DNA from: Franzmannia pantelleriensis
GTDB lineage: Bacteria; Pseudomonadota; Gammaproteobacteria; Pseudomonadales; Halomonadaceae
NCBI RefSeq assembly: GCF_900102875.1
Contig: NZ_FNGH01000003.1
Coordinates: 1 to 64,000, forward strand
DNA: 64,000 nt
Reading direction: 5' to 3'
In this document: in pieces, positions 7,774-15,874 of the stretch
How positions within the stretch are numbered: position 1 is the first letter of the stretch
How the letters are laid out: the number at the start of each line of letters is the position of its first letter
The notes under the pieces: model-generated
What the model was told of the DNA's origin: nothing
Databases searched by the model: none
The model's input: the letters and a program-made list of their open reading frames with translations, nothing else
Position numbers and translations under genes: made by a program

Positions 7774-10404
7774 ATGAGAGATTTCAGCGACCTGAACGAC
7801 TACCCATCCGGCTTTCTCACCCTTGAGGGGCGAGACTACGCTTTCGTTGACCTGCCGACTCATTTCGGACCGCGGCTGCTGGAATTGCCGATGGTGTTGC
7901 GCCTGCTGCTCGAGAACATCGTGCGTAACGGGCAAAGCGAGGAGCGCGATCGTGCGGTCGAGGCGATCTTCGGCTGGCTGGGTAGTGGCACCAGCCAGGC
8001 CGAGATTGCCTGTCAGCCATGTCGTATTCTGATGCACGACACCACCAGTACCCCAGCCTTGGTGGACATCGCTGCGATGCGCGATGCGCTGGCCGAAGCG
8101 GGCGGTGACCCCGAGGCATTGACGCCGAGCCTACCGGTAGACGTCTCGGTGGATCATTCCCTGGCCGTGGAAGTGTTTGCGACCAGTGCGGCCGCGGAAG
8201 ACAACCTGCAACACGAGATGCGCCGCAATCGCGAGCGCTACCGCTTCCTGCGCTGGGCTGCCGGGGCCCTGGATGGGGTACGGATCCATCCCCCGGGCAC
8301 GGGCATCATGCATACCCTCAACCTGGAGCAACTGGCCACGGTGGTGACCACCGAGATGCGCGAGGGCGAGGAGTGGCTGGTGCCGGACACCATGCTCGGC
8401 ACCGACAGCCATACACCGATGATTAACGGGATCGGTGTCTTGGGCTGGGGAGTGGGCGGGCTCGAGGCCGAGACGGTGATGTTCGGGCTGCCGACGATGC
8501 TGCGTGTTCCCGAGGTGGTCGGGGTCAGGCTGGTGGGGGCGCTATCCCCCGAGGCCCAGGCAACAGATCTGGCGCTAGTGGTTACCCAGCGCCTGCGGGA
8601 GCTGGATGTCACCGGCAAGTTCGTGGAGTTCTTCGGGTCTGGTGTTGGCTCGCTGACCGCCGGTGATCGTTCCGTTGTCGCCAATATGGCGCCCGAATAC
8701 GGGGCCACTACGGGGTACTTCGCCGTCGATGACCAGACACTACGCTATCTGCGCGAGACCGGCCGGTCACCCGAGGCCGTGGCGCGGGTCGAGGCCTACT
8801 GCCGGGCGGCGGGCCTGTGGTTCGATCCGCAGGCTTGGCCCACCTACACCGAGTCGGTTGAGATCGACCTAAGCACTATCGGGATGCAGGTGGCCGGTCC
8901 CACACGCCCCCAGGATCTGCACGGCTACGCGGAGGTGCCTCGAGTGCTAGACGGACTGGGTTTTATGCCGTCGCAGGCCTCTGATTTGCCGCGCCATCCC
9001 GTGGCCATCGCAGCCATTACCAGCTGTACCAATACCAGCGATCCACGATTGATCATCACCGCCGGCCTGCTGGCACGAAATGCCAGGCAACATGGCTTGA
9101 TTCCCCCAAAATGGGTGAAAACCTCGCTGGCTCCGGGGTCTCCGACGGCCGCCTCTTACCTAAGGCGTGCCGGCCTGATGGAAGATTTGGCGGCGATTGG
9201 CTTCGATATTGTCGGCTACGGCTGCACCACCTGTATCGGCAATGCTGGGCCGCTTACTCAGGTGATCACTGAGGCGCAAGCGGCTAGGCAGTGTCGCGCA
9301 GTGGCGATGCTATCGGGCAATCGCAATTTTCCCGGCCGCGTGCATCCGGAACTGGATCTCGGTTTCATCATGTCGCCGGCTCTGGTGGTGGCCTTCGCCC
9401 TGGCCGGCGATGCCGAGCGTGACCTGAGCCAATGGCCGCTGGGACTTGGCAAGGACGGCCGTGATATCCGTCTGAGCGATCTCTGGCCTGCTCGGCACGA
9501 GATCGACGCCGCCGTCATCAAGGCCCTGGATGCCGCTGATTACGGGACTGACTTTCGGCGCGCAAGCCGCAACTCCGCCTGGGAGGCACTGGATGCACCG
9601 CAGACCGCCTGCTTTCCTTGGGACGACGATTCGACGGCGCTGCGTCGCCCACCCTTCGCCTCGGCCTCCGAGGTCTGTCAGCTCGGTCATTACACGGCCT
9701 ATCCGCTGCTGGTGCTCGGTGACGACGTGACCACCGACCATATCTCACCAGCTAGCGCCATCCCTCCTGACAGCCTGGTAGCTGATTTCCTTGTCGAGCG
9801 AGGAGAGCAGCGTCACGACCTGAATGTCTTCGCCTCGCGGCGTGGTAACTGGGAGGTCATGGTCCGGGCCGCTTTCCACAACAAGAGCCTCAGCAATCGC
9901 CTGGCACCGGAAGCTCCCGTCGCACATACCCGGCATTTGCCCAGTGGCGAAGTGATCTCGATCGTGGATGCGGCCGAACGCTACCGGCGTGCAGGAGACG
10001 CAGTGGTGGTGGTAGCAGGTGAACGCTATGGCATGGGGTCGTCACGGGATTGGGCCGCCAAGGGGCAGCGCTTGCTGGGGGTGCGTGCCGTGCTGGCAGT
10101 GAGCTTTGAGCGCATCCATCGCTCGAACTTGATCGGCATGGGCATCCTGCCGCTGACGATGCCCGATGGGATGAATGTGGAGACCCTAGCCATCGGCACG
10201 GGTGATCGGCTTGAGATCGAGGCTGACGCCAGTCAGCTGGTGCCGCGAGGTGAGATCCCCGTGACGGTGTGGCGTGCCTCCGGTGAAGCAGAGCGATTCC
10301 TCGCCATGGCGCAAGTCGACACCCAGGCCGAAATTGGGCTGCTCAAGGCGGGGGGCGTCATCCCCTCGATACTGATGCAGACACTGAATCAGGCAGGGGC
10401 ATAA
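7774..10404 (+). CDS. AcnA-family hydro-lyase (aconitase-like)
   Basis: An iron-sulfur hydro-lyase of the AcnA family, 876 residues. The three cluster cysteines are present: Cys418 in TSCTNTSDPR, and Cys484 and Cys487 in GYGCTTCIGN. GTDSHTPMINGIGVLGWG and the swivel-domain GMGSSRDWAAKG are also intact. The position of the substrate-binding Gln of aconitases (MQD) reads MHD here (His88), followed by TTSTP instead of FTGVP. This suggests a paralogue for another tricarboxylate rather than the TCA-cycle enzyme. I take ATG 7774; a TTG 66 bases upstream is possible but lacks a ribosome site. It heads a cluster with a racemase-like enzyme, a decarboxylating dehydrogenase and a tricarboxylate transporter. 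Confidence 0.85.
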   Translation: MRDFSDLNDYPSGFLTLEGRDYAFVDLPTHFGPRLLELPMVLRLLLENIVRNGQSEERDRAVEAIFGWLGSGTSQAEIACQPCRILMHDTTSTPALVDIAAMRDALAEAGGDPEALTPSLPVDVSVDHSLAVEVFATSAAAEDNLQHEMRRNRERYRFLRWAAGALDGVRIHPPGTGIMHTLNLEQLATVVTTEMREGEEWLVPDTMLGTDSHTPMINGIGVLGWGVGGLEAETVMFGLPTMLRVPEVVGVRLVGALSPEAQATDLALVVTQRLRELDVTGKFVEFFGSGVGSLTAGDRSVVANMAPEYGATTGYFAVDDQTLRYLRETGRSPEAVARVEAYCRAAGLWFDPQAWPTYTESVEIDLSTIGMQVAGPTRPQDLHGYAEVPRVLDGLGFMPSQASDLPRHPVAIAAITSCTNTSDPRLIITAGLLARNARQHGLIPPKWVKTSLAPGSPTAASYLRRAGLMEDLAAIGFDIVGYGCTTCIGNAGPLTQVITEAQAARQCRAVAMLSGNRNFPGRVHPELDLGFIMSPALVVAFALAGDAERDLSQWPLGLGKDGRDIRLSDLWPARHEIDAAVIKALDAADYGTDFRRASRNSAWEALDAPQTACFPWDDDSTALRRPPFASASEVCQLGHYTAYPLLVLGDDVTTDHISPASAIPPDSLVADFLVERGEQRHDLNVFASRRGNWEVMVRAAFHNKSLSNRLAPEAPVAHTRHLPSGEVISIVDAAERYRRAGDAVVVVAGERYGMGSSRDWAAKGQRLLGVRAVLAVSFERIHRSNLIGMGILPLTMPDGMNVETLAIGTGDRLEIEADASQLVPRGEIPVTVWRASGEAERFLAMAQVDTQAEIGLLKAGGVIPSILMQTLNQAGA

Positions 10405-10603
10405 GGAGTCCAGGCTGAGTGCAACCGAACAACTGTGTCGGACCATCGGGCTGGTGACACAGGCACCTTTCCCTGGCGAATCGTCTAACCGCGAGAGAGC
10501 GTCATTCGTCCTGTGGTCGGAGTAAAGGGCGTTCGATGCGATGTTGGGCTGGTGGCTAGACTAAAGGATAAGTTTAGCCGCTGCACTCGAGCGTCTTGAT
10601 CGC

Positions 10604-10632
10604 TTGACGGTCCGTGCCGAGGCGGATAAATT
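10604..10632 (+). promoter_or_regulatory. Sigma70-like promoter upstream of the racemase-like gene
   Basis: TTGACG (10604-10609), a 17-base spacer, then TAAATT (10627-10632). The promoter lies about 130 bases before the ATG at 10764. The 359-base gap from 10405 to 10763 otherwise holds only the operator-like hexamers. Confidence 0.5.
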
Positions 10633-10653
10633 GTACATATGAAGTTTAAAAAA

Positions 10654-10726
10654 CAATAACACCCCCTCTCAGGCTCCGTTGGGTCATGCAAGAGCAGGCA
10701 CGGACGAAGTTTTTTGTCTCTTATTG
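10654..10726. promoter_or_regulatory. CAATAA...TTATTG half-sites in the racemase leader
   Basis: CAATAA at 10654-10659 and TTATTG at 10721-10726 lie downstream of the predicted promoter. TTATTGTATTT at 10721 repeats exactly the eleven bases found upstream of the aconitase-like gene at 7676. Confidence 0.4.
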
Positions 10727-10763
10727 TATTTTTATATCATCAAAAACAATTTGGGTGAGTGTC

Positions 10764-11438
10764 ATGAGGATCTACCTAATTCATGCGGTCATGGCAGCAA
10801 TGGGCCCAGTGCAACAGGAAATACACCGAGCCTGGCCGGAGGCTGAAGCCTTTAACCTCCTCGATGACTCGCTGGAAGTCGATCGGACCGATCCTCAAAG
10901 CAATACCTCGGAGAGGATTCAAGCCCTGGCGCACTACGCCATACAACAAGGGGCAAGCGGCATCCTCTTCACCTGCTCCGCCTTTGGCGAGGCCGTGGAA
11001 AAAGCAGCCAGCGCCACGGACATTCCTGTGCTGAAGCCCAACGAGGCGATGTTTCATCAAGCTATCGAGCAGGGAGGGCGGGTCGCGATGGTGGCGACAT
11101 TCGAGCCCGCCATCGCGGGTATGGAGCGGGAGTTTCTGGAGATCAAACAGCGGCAGGACAGCGATGCCGTTCTGGCAATCTTCTGTGTACCTGAGGCCAG
11201 GCAAGCCCTCCAGTCGGGTGACCAGGAAAGACACGATCAACTGGTGGCCGAAAAGATTTCCGATCTGGTCGGATTCGACGCAATCATGCTGGCTCATTTC
11301 TCGACATCGAGTGCGAAAAACAAAGCACAGGGAGTGACGGATTCGCTGGTACTCACCAGTCCCGGGGCGGCTGTCGCCATGCTGAAAAGGCAAGTGTTGA
11401 AAAATCGCCCATATGACCCTGTTCAGTTATCCAGTTAA
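10764..11438 (+). CDS. Asp/Glu racemase-superfamily protein
   Basis: A 224-residue member of the superfamily that includes aspartate and glutamate racemases, hydantoin racemase and maleate isomerase. The first catalytic cysteine is seen as Cys71 in GILFTCSAFGEAV. The second, usually within a GCTH-type motif, is replaced: the matching site reads LAHFS (176-180). This loss points away from a classical two-base racemase. I choose ATG 10764 (MRIYLIHAVM), 78 bases inside the longest frame, because homologues start there. It sits between the aconitase-like and dehydrogenase genes, so it probably isomerises or otherwise prepares the imported acid; the reaction is not known. Confidence 0.75.
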   Translation: MRIYLIHAVMAAMGPVQQEIHRAWPEAEAFNLLDDSLEVDRTDPQSNTSERIQALAHYAIQQGASGILFTCSAFGEAVEKAASATDIPVLKPNEAMFHQAIEQGGRVAMVATFEPAIAGMEREFLEIKQRQDSDAVLAIFCVPEARQALQSGDQERHDQLVAEKISDLVGFDAIMLAHFSTSSAKNKAQGVTDSLVLTSPGAAVAMLKRQVLKNRPYDPVQLSS

Positions 11439-11478
11439 CGCAGATATCGATTTTCTTGAAATGAAGAGGAATCAAACT

Positions 11479-12546
11479 ATGAAATTTTTGGTTTTGCCCT
11501 GTGATGGCATTGGTCTTGACATTATCGACGCCTCGGTTGGTGTGCTGCAGGCAGCAAATGACAAGTATGGGCTCGGTCTCGAGCTGGAGTATGACGAGGT
11601 CGGCTTCGCCAGCCTGGAGAAGTATGGCATTACCCTGAGGGATGAGTTGCTCGAGAAGGCCAGTCACTTCGACGGAGTCATTCTGGGCACCCAGTCCCAT
11701 GCGGACTATCCGAGCCCGGAAAAAGGTGGGCGAAATGTTTCCGCTGGTTTCCGGGTGGGGCTCGACCTCTATGCCAACGTGCGGCCGGCGCGCACTCGAG
11801 ATTTCCTCGAGTCCAATATGAAGCCAGGAAAGCGCATGGACTTGGTCATCATGCGGGAGGCAACGGAAGGCTTTTACCCGGACAGGAATATGGCTCGAGG
11901 TTGGGCCGAGGTCATGCCGGATCCAAATATGGCCCTGTCCATCAGAAAGATTACCCGTCACTGCAGCGAGCGGATTGCCCGTCAGGCATTCAAGCTGGCG
12001 ATGAAGCGCAACAAGAAGGTCACGGCCATTCATAAGTCCAACAGCTTCCATATGACCGATGGCCTCTTCCTGGAAGCCGTCGCTGAGGTGGCAAAAGATT
12101 TCCCTGAAGTGGAGCTCAACGACTATCTCGTCGATGCTGCAGCGGCCCACCTGGTCCGGACGCCCGAACAATTCGATGTCATCGTGACCAGCAACTTCTA
12201 CGGGGACATCCTCAGTGACCTGGCCAGCGAGTTGTCCGGTAGCCTGGGCCTCGCGGGCTCCGTTATGGCCAGCGACAGTCTCTGTTGTGCCCAGGCCCAG
12301 CATGGTTCGGCACCCGATATTGCCGGTCAGGACAAGGCCAACCCCACCTCCATGATGTTGTCGGTGGCCATGCTTCTCGACTGGCTGGCCGAGCACCACG
12401 ACCGCGAAAACTACAAGCATGCTGCCCAGGCGATTACCCAGGCGGTCGACGAGGTACTCAAGGATCCGCAGAAGCGCACCTGCGACCTGGGCGGGAGTCT
12501 GGGCTGCCAGCGCTTCGGTGAAGAGGTGGCTGCCGCGCTTCGTTAA
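11479..12546 (+). CDS. Isocitrate/isopropylmalate-type decarboxylating dehydrogenase
   Basis: A 355-residue beta-decarboxylating dehydrogenase (isocitrate, isopropylmalate or tartrate dehydrogenase family). It begins LPCDGIGLDI in the family's GDGIG position and contains REATEGFYPDR, the Lys in HKSNSF, and the metal and substrate site VTSNFYGDILSDLASEL with its conserved Asp residues. The adenosine-binding region HGSAPDIAGQDKANPTSMML follows. The start ATG 11479 has AAGAGGAAT upstream. It would oxidise and decarboxylate a 2-hydroxy acid to a 2-oxo acid with NAD(P). Substrate cannot be told from sequence; the neighbours suggest the product of the aconitase-like enzyme. Confidence 0.82.
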   Translation: MKFLVLPCDGIGLDIIDASVGVLQAANDKYGLGLELEYDEVGFASLEKYGITLRDELLEKASHFDGVILGTQSHADYPSPEKGGRNVSAGFRVGLDLYANVRPARTRDFLESNMKPGKRMDLVIMREATEGFYPDRNMARGWAEVMPDPNMALSIRKITRHCSERIARQAFKLAMKRNKKVTAIHKSNSFHMTDGLFLEAVAEVAKDFPEVELNDYLVDAAAAHLVRTPEQFDVIVTSNFYGDILSDLASELSGSLGLAGSVMASDSLCCAQAQHGSAPDIAGQDKANPTSMMLSVAMLLDWLAEHHDRENYKHAAQAITQAVDEVLKDPQKRTCDLGGSLGCQRFGEEVAAALR

Positions 12547-12603
12547 TTCGTAACCCTAAATACCGGGAGGAGATGCTAGACAATTCGTTAAGTTGTTTTT
12601 TAA

Positions 12604-12615
12604 TTATTGCAATAA
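12604..12615. promoter_or_regulatory. Perfect palindrome TTATTGCAATAA before tctC
   Basis: A perfect 12-bp palindrome 17 bases upstream of the tctC start, made of the same TTATTG half-site that occurs before the aconitase-like and racemase-like genes. Best candidate for the full operator of the cluster. Its position close to the start codon suggests repression. Confidence 0.55.
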
Positions 12616-12632
12616 CAAATTGAGACTGGATT

Positions 12633-13610
12633 ATGAAAATGCAAAAGAATGTAGTAACGCTAGCCGCACTCATGACTTTCGCCGCCTCAGCTTCGGTAGT
12701 ACAGGCCGACAACGGGCTTGAGGGTTATCCTGAAAAGACTCTCAACTATATCGTTGCTTTTGGGCCAGGTGGTGGTAATAACCTGATGTCGAGGACCTTG
12801 GTGGATATCATCAACCAGTATGATCTCTATCCTGGGCAGGATATCGTCGTCGAGAACCGAGCCGGAGGCAGTGGAGCCATCGGTTTCGGTCATGTGAGCC
12901 GCCAAGAGGGCAATCCCTACTTTGCGACCTCCACCAGCGGAAATTTCATCTCCACCCCGCTGATCTCCAGCACCGATTGGGACTACAGCGACTTCACCCC
13001 GATCGGACTTTTGGCGAGCGATGCAATGTTCCTGGTGGTTTCTACCGATTCTGACTACCAGACGGTGGATGACTTCGTCGAGGCTGCTACATCCGGGCGT
13101 ATCCTGGTGGGCGGTACCGGCGCAGCGGGTCCCAGTCGGGTAGTGGCCAGCCTCTTCGCCGAGGAGGCTGGCATCGAATTCGAATACCTCCCCGCGGGTA
13201 CCGGTGGCGAAATGGTAACGGCGCTGACTTCCGGTAGCGTGCATGCCATCGTAGCCAATCCCTCCGAAGTCTCAGGCCAGATGGAGGCGGGCAACTTCCG
13301 TGCTCTGGCCTACTCTGACCAGGAGCGTAGCAGCGTCTATCCTGACATCCCGACCTTCAGTGAGCTGGGTTACGACTTCACATTCTCGCTACCCAGGGGC
13401 GTGGTGATGCCGGCCAACCTGCCAGATGGTGTCCAGGCGTGGTGGGTCGATGCGCTGCAACAGGCCGTCGAGACTCCGGAATGGAATGCCTACCTGGAGA
13501 CCAACAGCCTCTCAGGAAACTACATCTGGGGAGATGAATTCGGAAGTTATCTCGAGTCAACGAGTGACGTCTACGAAGGCATCCTTCGTGAGATCGGTGC
13601 CATAAATTGA
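12633..13610 (+). CDS. tctC: Tripartite tricarboxylate transporter solute-binding protein TctC
   Basis: Periplasmic binding protein of the TTT system, 325 residues. A signal peptide (about 1-25: MKMQKN, a hydrophobic stretch rich in Ala, and a cut near VQA-DN) is followed by the family fold, with YIVAFGPGGGNN as the first substrate loop and VVENRAGGSGAIGF as the second. TctC captures the acid and hands it to the TctAB membrane unit. It is the first gene of the transporter unit and is followed by a strong hairpin before tctB, consistent with TctC being made in excess. Confidence 0.9.
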   Translation: MKMQKNVVTLAALMTFAASASVVQADNGLEGYPEKTLNYIVAFGPGGGNNLMSRTLVDIINQYDLYPGQDIVVENRAGGSGAIGFGHVSRQEGNPYFATSTSGNFISTPLISSTDWDYSDFTPIGLLASDAMFLVVSTDSDYQTVDDFVEAATSGRILVGGTGAAGPSRVVASLFAEEAGIEFEYLPAGTGGEMVTALTSGSVHAIVANPSEVSGQMEAGNFRALAYSDQERSSVYPDIPTFSELGYDFTFSLPRGVVMPANLPDGVQAWWVDALQQAVETPEWNAYLETNSLSGNYIWGDEFGSYLESTSDVYEGILREIGAIN

Positions 13611-13615
13611 GTGAG

Positions 13616-13639
13616 AGGCGGGGTCTTCTGACCCCGCCT
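13616..13639 (+). terminator. Intercistronic hairpin between tctC and tctB
   Basis: AGGCGGGGTC-TTCT-GACCCCGCCT, a perfect 10-bp stem with a four-base loop, starts six bases after the tctC stop. There is no long T run, so it more likely stabilises the tctC mRNA end or partly attenuates tctBA than fully terminates. Confidence 0.65.
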
Positions 13640-13661
13640 ATTCTAGATCAGGAGTTCCCAC

Positions 13662-14195
13662 ATGAGATTCTGGTTCTCACTTGGACTATTTGTTTTTTCC
13701 TTTGCCTATTTTTTTTATGGCATGAACACCCTCAACTTTCTGACCCCCTCCGGACGCCCCGGACCGGGCTACTTTCCCGGCTTAGTCGGAGTTGGACTGA
13801 TTCTTGTAACGGGAATTAATTTGGTAAAAGATATTCTCGTGATGCGCGAATCAGGTGCTACTATCTTTAGCCTTTCAGCACTGAGTGGCACTACCAGTGT
13901 ATCGCAAGAGGTGATGGATACTGATAAAGGTGACACAAAGGCAGACGTCCAGCAGAATCACCATCCCAAGGATGTCATGATTGTGGTGAGCCTGGTTGCA
14001 GCCCTAATCCTGATGTTGACTCACCTCGGTGGGTTGCTATCCATGGTGGTGTTCATGCTGCTTCTGTTGTCGGTAATGAATCCCAGAATGTGGACCAAAA
14101 ACATCTCCTACAGCCTGTTACTGCCACTGTTTTTATACTTGTTGTTCGATGTTTGGCTGAATGCGTCCCTGCCGATCGGAATCTTCGGTATCTAA
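13662..14195 (+). CDS. tctB: Tripartite tricarboxylate transporter small membrane protein TctB
   Basis: TctB is the small, poorly conserved membrane subunit of the TTT carrier. This 177-residue protein has hydrophobic segments at about 1-22, 35-55, 107-127, 130-148 and 150-172, with a polar linker in the middle. The PSGRPGPGYFPGLVG motif near residue 30 is the most typical TctB feature. ATG 13662 follows the hairpin behind tctC. It pairs with TctA downstream. Confidence 0.88.
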   Translation: MRFWFSLGLFVFSFAYFFYGMNTLNFLTPSGRPGPGYFPGLVGVGLILVTGINLVKDILVMRESGATIFSLSALSGTTSVSQEVMDTDKGDTKADVQQNHHPKDVMIVVSLVAALILMLTHLGGLLSMVVFMLLLLSVMNPRMWTKNISYSLLLPLFLYLLFDVWLNASLPIGIFGI

Positions 14196-14220
14196 TTTAT
14201 TTCTTGCTGAGGGGCTTATC

Positions 14221-15744
14221 ATGCTCGCTGATATGATAGCAAATCTTGGCTTCGGCCTGTCAGTTGCTATAACACCAACGAATCTGTTGTTCTTGATGAT
14301 CGGTGCCTTCGTAGGCATGATCGTCGGTCTCTTCCCTGGCTTTGGCCCCGCCGCGGGTATTGCCGTTCTGATTCCGATGACTTTCGGGCTGGAGCCGACC
14401 ACCGCCATCATCATGCTGGCGGGTATCTACTATGGGTCGATGTATGGTGGCACCATCACCTCGATTCTTATCAATACCCCAGGTGAGTCGGCGACAGTAG
14501 CTTCAACGTTGGATGGTTATCCCCTGGCCCAGAAGGGGCGGGCCGGTCCCGCCCTAGTAATGCAGGCGATTGCTTCTTTCGTGGGCGGTACCATCGGCGT
14601 TATCCTGATCTGCGCATTGGCTCCAACGCTGGCAGGCTTCGCAGCCTCTTTTGGTCCTTCGGAATACTTCCTGATTATTTTCTTCGGCCTTCTCTTGCTG
14701 ACTACCATGATGGGGGAGAATAAGCTCAATGGTATTGTGTCTGCCTTGCTAGGCTTTGTGATTGCGATGGTTGGGGTGGATGTCATGAGCGGGGTACAGC
14801 GCTTTACCTTCGGCTCTTCCGAGCTAATTGGAGGAATTTACTTCGTCCCCGTTGCCATCGGCCTGTTTGGTATTGGTGAGTTGCTTTACTGTGTTTATAT
14901 AGGCCAGCACAAGAAAGAAGTGAAGCGTGTCAAACTGTCCTTTACGTCGAGTGATTTTTGGCCGGATAAGAAGGATTACACGGAGTCAAAGTATACTGTC
15001 CTTCGTGGTTCAATTATTGGTTTCATTGCCGGAGTCTTGCCGGGTTCCGGTGCCACGATTGGCTCTATCCTTGGGTATTCCATTGAAAAGAAGATAGCCA
15101 AGGACCCCGAGAAGTTTGGTAAAGGAGAGATGCGCGGCCTGGTGGCGCCTGAAGCCGCAAATAATGCCGCCTCCTCGGGTGCTATGGTGCCGCTCCTCTC
15201 TCTGGGTATTCCTGGCTCTGGGGCAACCGCGGTTTTGCTCGGTGCCTTCATGATGTGGGGCCTGCAGCCCGGACCAATGTTGATCATCAACGATCCTGGC
15301 TTCGTGTGGGGGCTGATCGCCAGCATGTACCTGGGCAACATGGTGCTTATCTTGCTGAGTATCGCCGCCATCCCGCTGTTCGTGAAGTTTCTCGATATTC
15401 CCTATGTCATGGTGCTACCCATTGTAGTACTACTATGTGTCATCGGTACCTATACTCTGCATTTCAGTATGGTTGAGACCTGGATGCTCTTGGTGGCAGG
15501 GCTGCTCGGGTTCTGCATGAAGCTCTATGGCTACTCGCCCGCTGCCACGGTACTGGCACTGGTTCTGGGCTCAATGGCTGAGGAGAACCTGTTGCAGTCG
15601 TTGATCATTTCAGGTGGAAGTCCTAGCATTTTCTTCGAGCGTCCAATTTCGCTACTGCTAAGCCTGATCGTGATCACGGTTATTGTCTTGCCCGTGGTGT
15701 TGAGGATGATTTTCGGCAAGCGCTATGAGAAGAAGGCGCTTTGA
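14221..15744 (+). CDS. tctA: Tripartite tricarboxylate transporter large membrane protein TctA
   Basis: TctA forms the cation-driven translocation channel of the system, 507 residues with about 11-12 membrane segments. Diagnostic stretches are GLFPGFGPAAGIAVLIP near the N-terminus, YGSMYGGTITSILINTPGE, and the second-half repeat GVLPGSGATIGSILGY and SLGIPGSGATAVLLGAFMMWG. ATG 14221, with TGAGGGG upstream, is preferred to an upstream in-frame start that would overlap tctB. Together with TctB and TctC it forms a complete transporter. Confidence 0.93.
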   Translation: MLADMIANLGFGLSVAITPTNLLFLMIGAFVGMIVGLFPGFGPAAGIAVLIPMTFGLEPTTAIIMLAGIYYGSMYGGTITSILINTPGESATVASTLDGYPLAQKGRAGPALVMQAIASFVGGTIGVILICALAPTLAGFAASFGPSEYFLIIFFGLLLLTTMMGENKLNGIVSALLGFVIAMVGVDVMSGVQRFTFGSSELIGGIYFVPVAIGLFGIGELLYCVYIGQHKKEVKRVKLSFTSSDFWPDKKDYTESKYTVLRGSIIGFIAGVLPGSGATIGSILGYSIEKKIAKDPEKFGKGEMRGLVAPEAANNAASSGAMVPLLSLGIPGSGATAVLLGAFMMWGLQPGPMLIINDPGFVWGLIASMYLGNMVLILLSIAAIPLFVKFLDIPYVMVLPIVVLLCVIGTYTLHFSMVETWMLLVAGLLGFCMKLYGYSPAATVLALVLGSMAEENLLQSLIISGGSPSIFFERPISLLLSLIVITVIVLPVVLRMIFGKRYEKKAL

Positions 15745-15874
15745 AGCGAGATGGCTAGGCTGCCCGGGAAATTTTGGCTACTCGTCGAGCATAGTCAGGG
15801 TAGGTAGGCTATGTTACTCTTTTTAAGAGGAAGGTTTACCGATGTGTCCCATATATCCTTGAGTGATAACGGTT

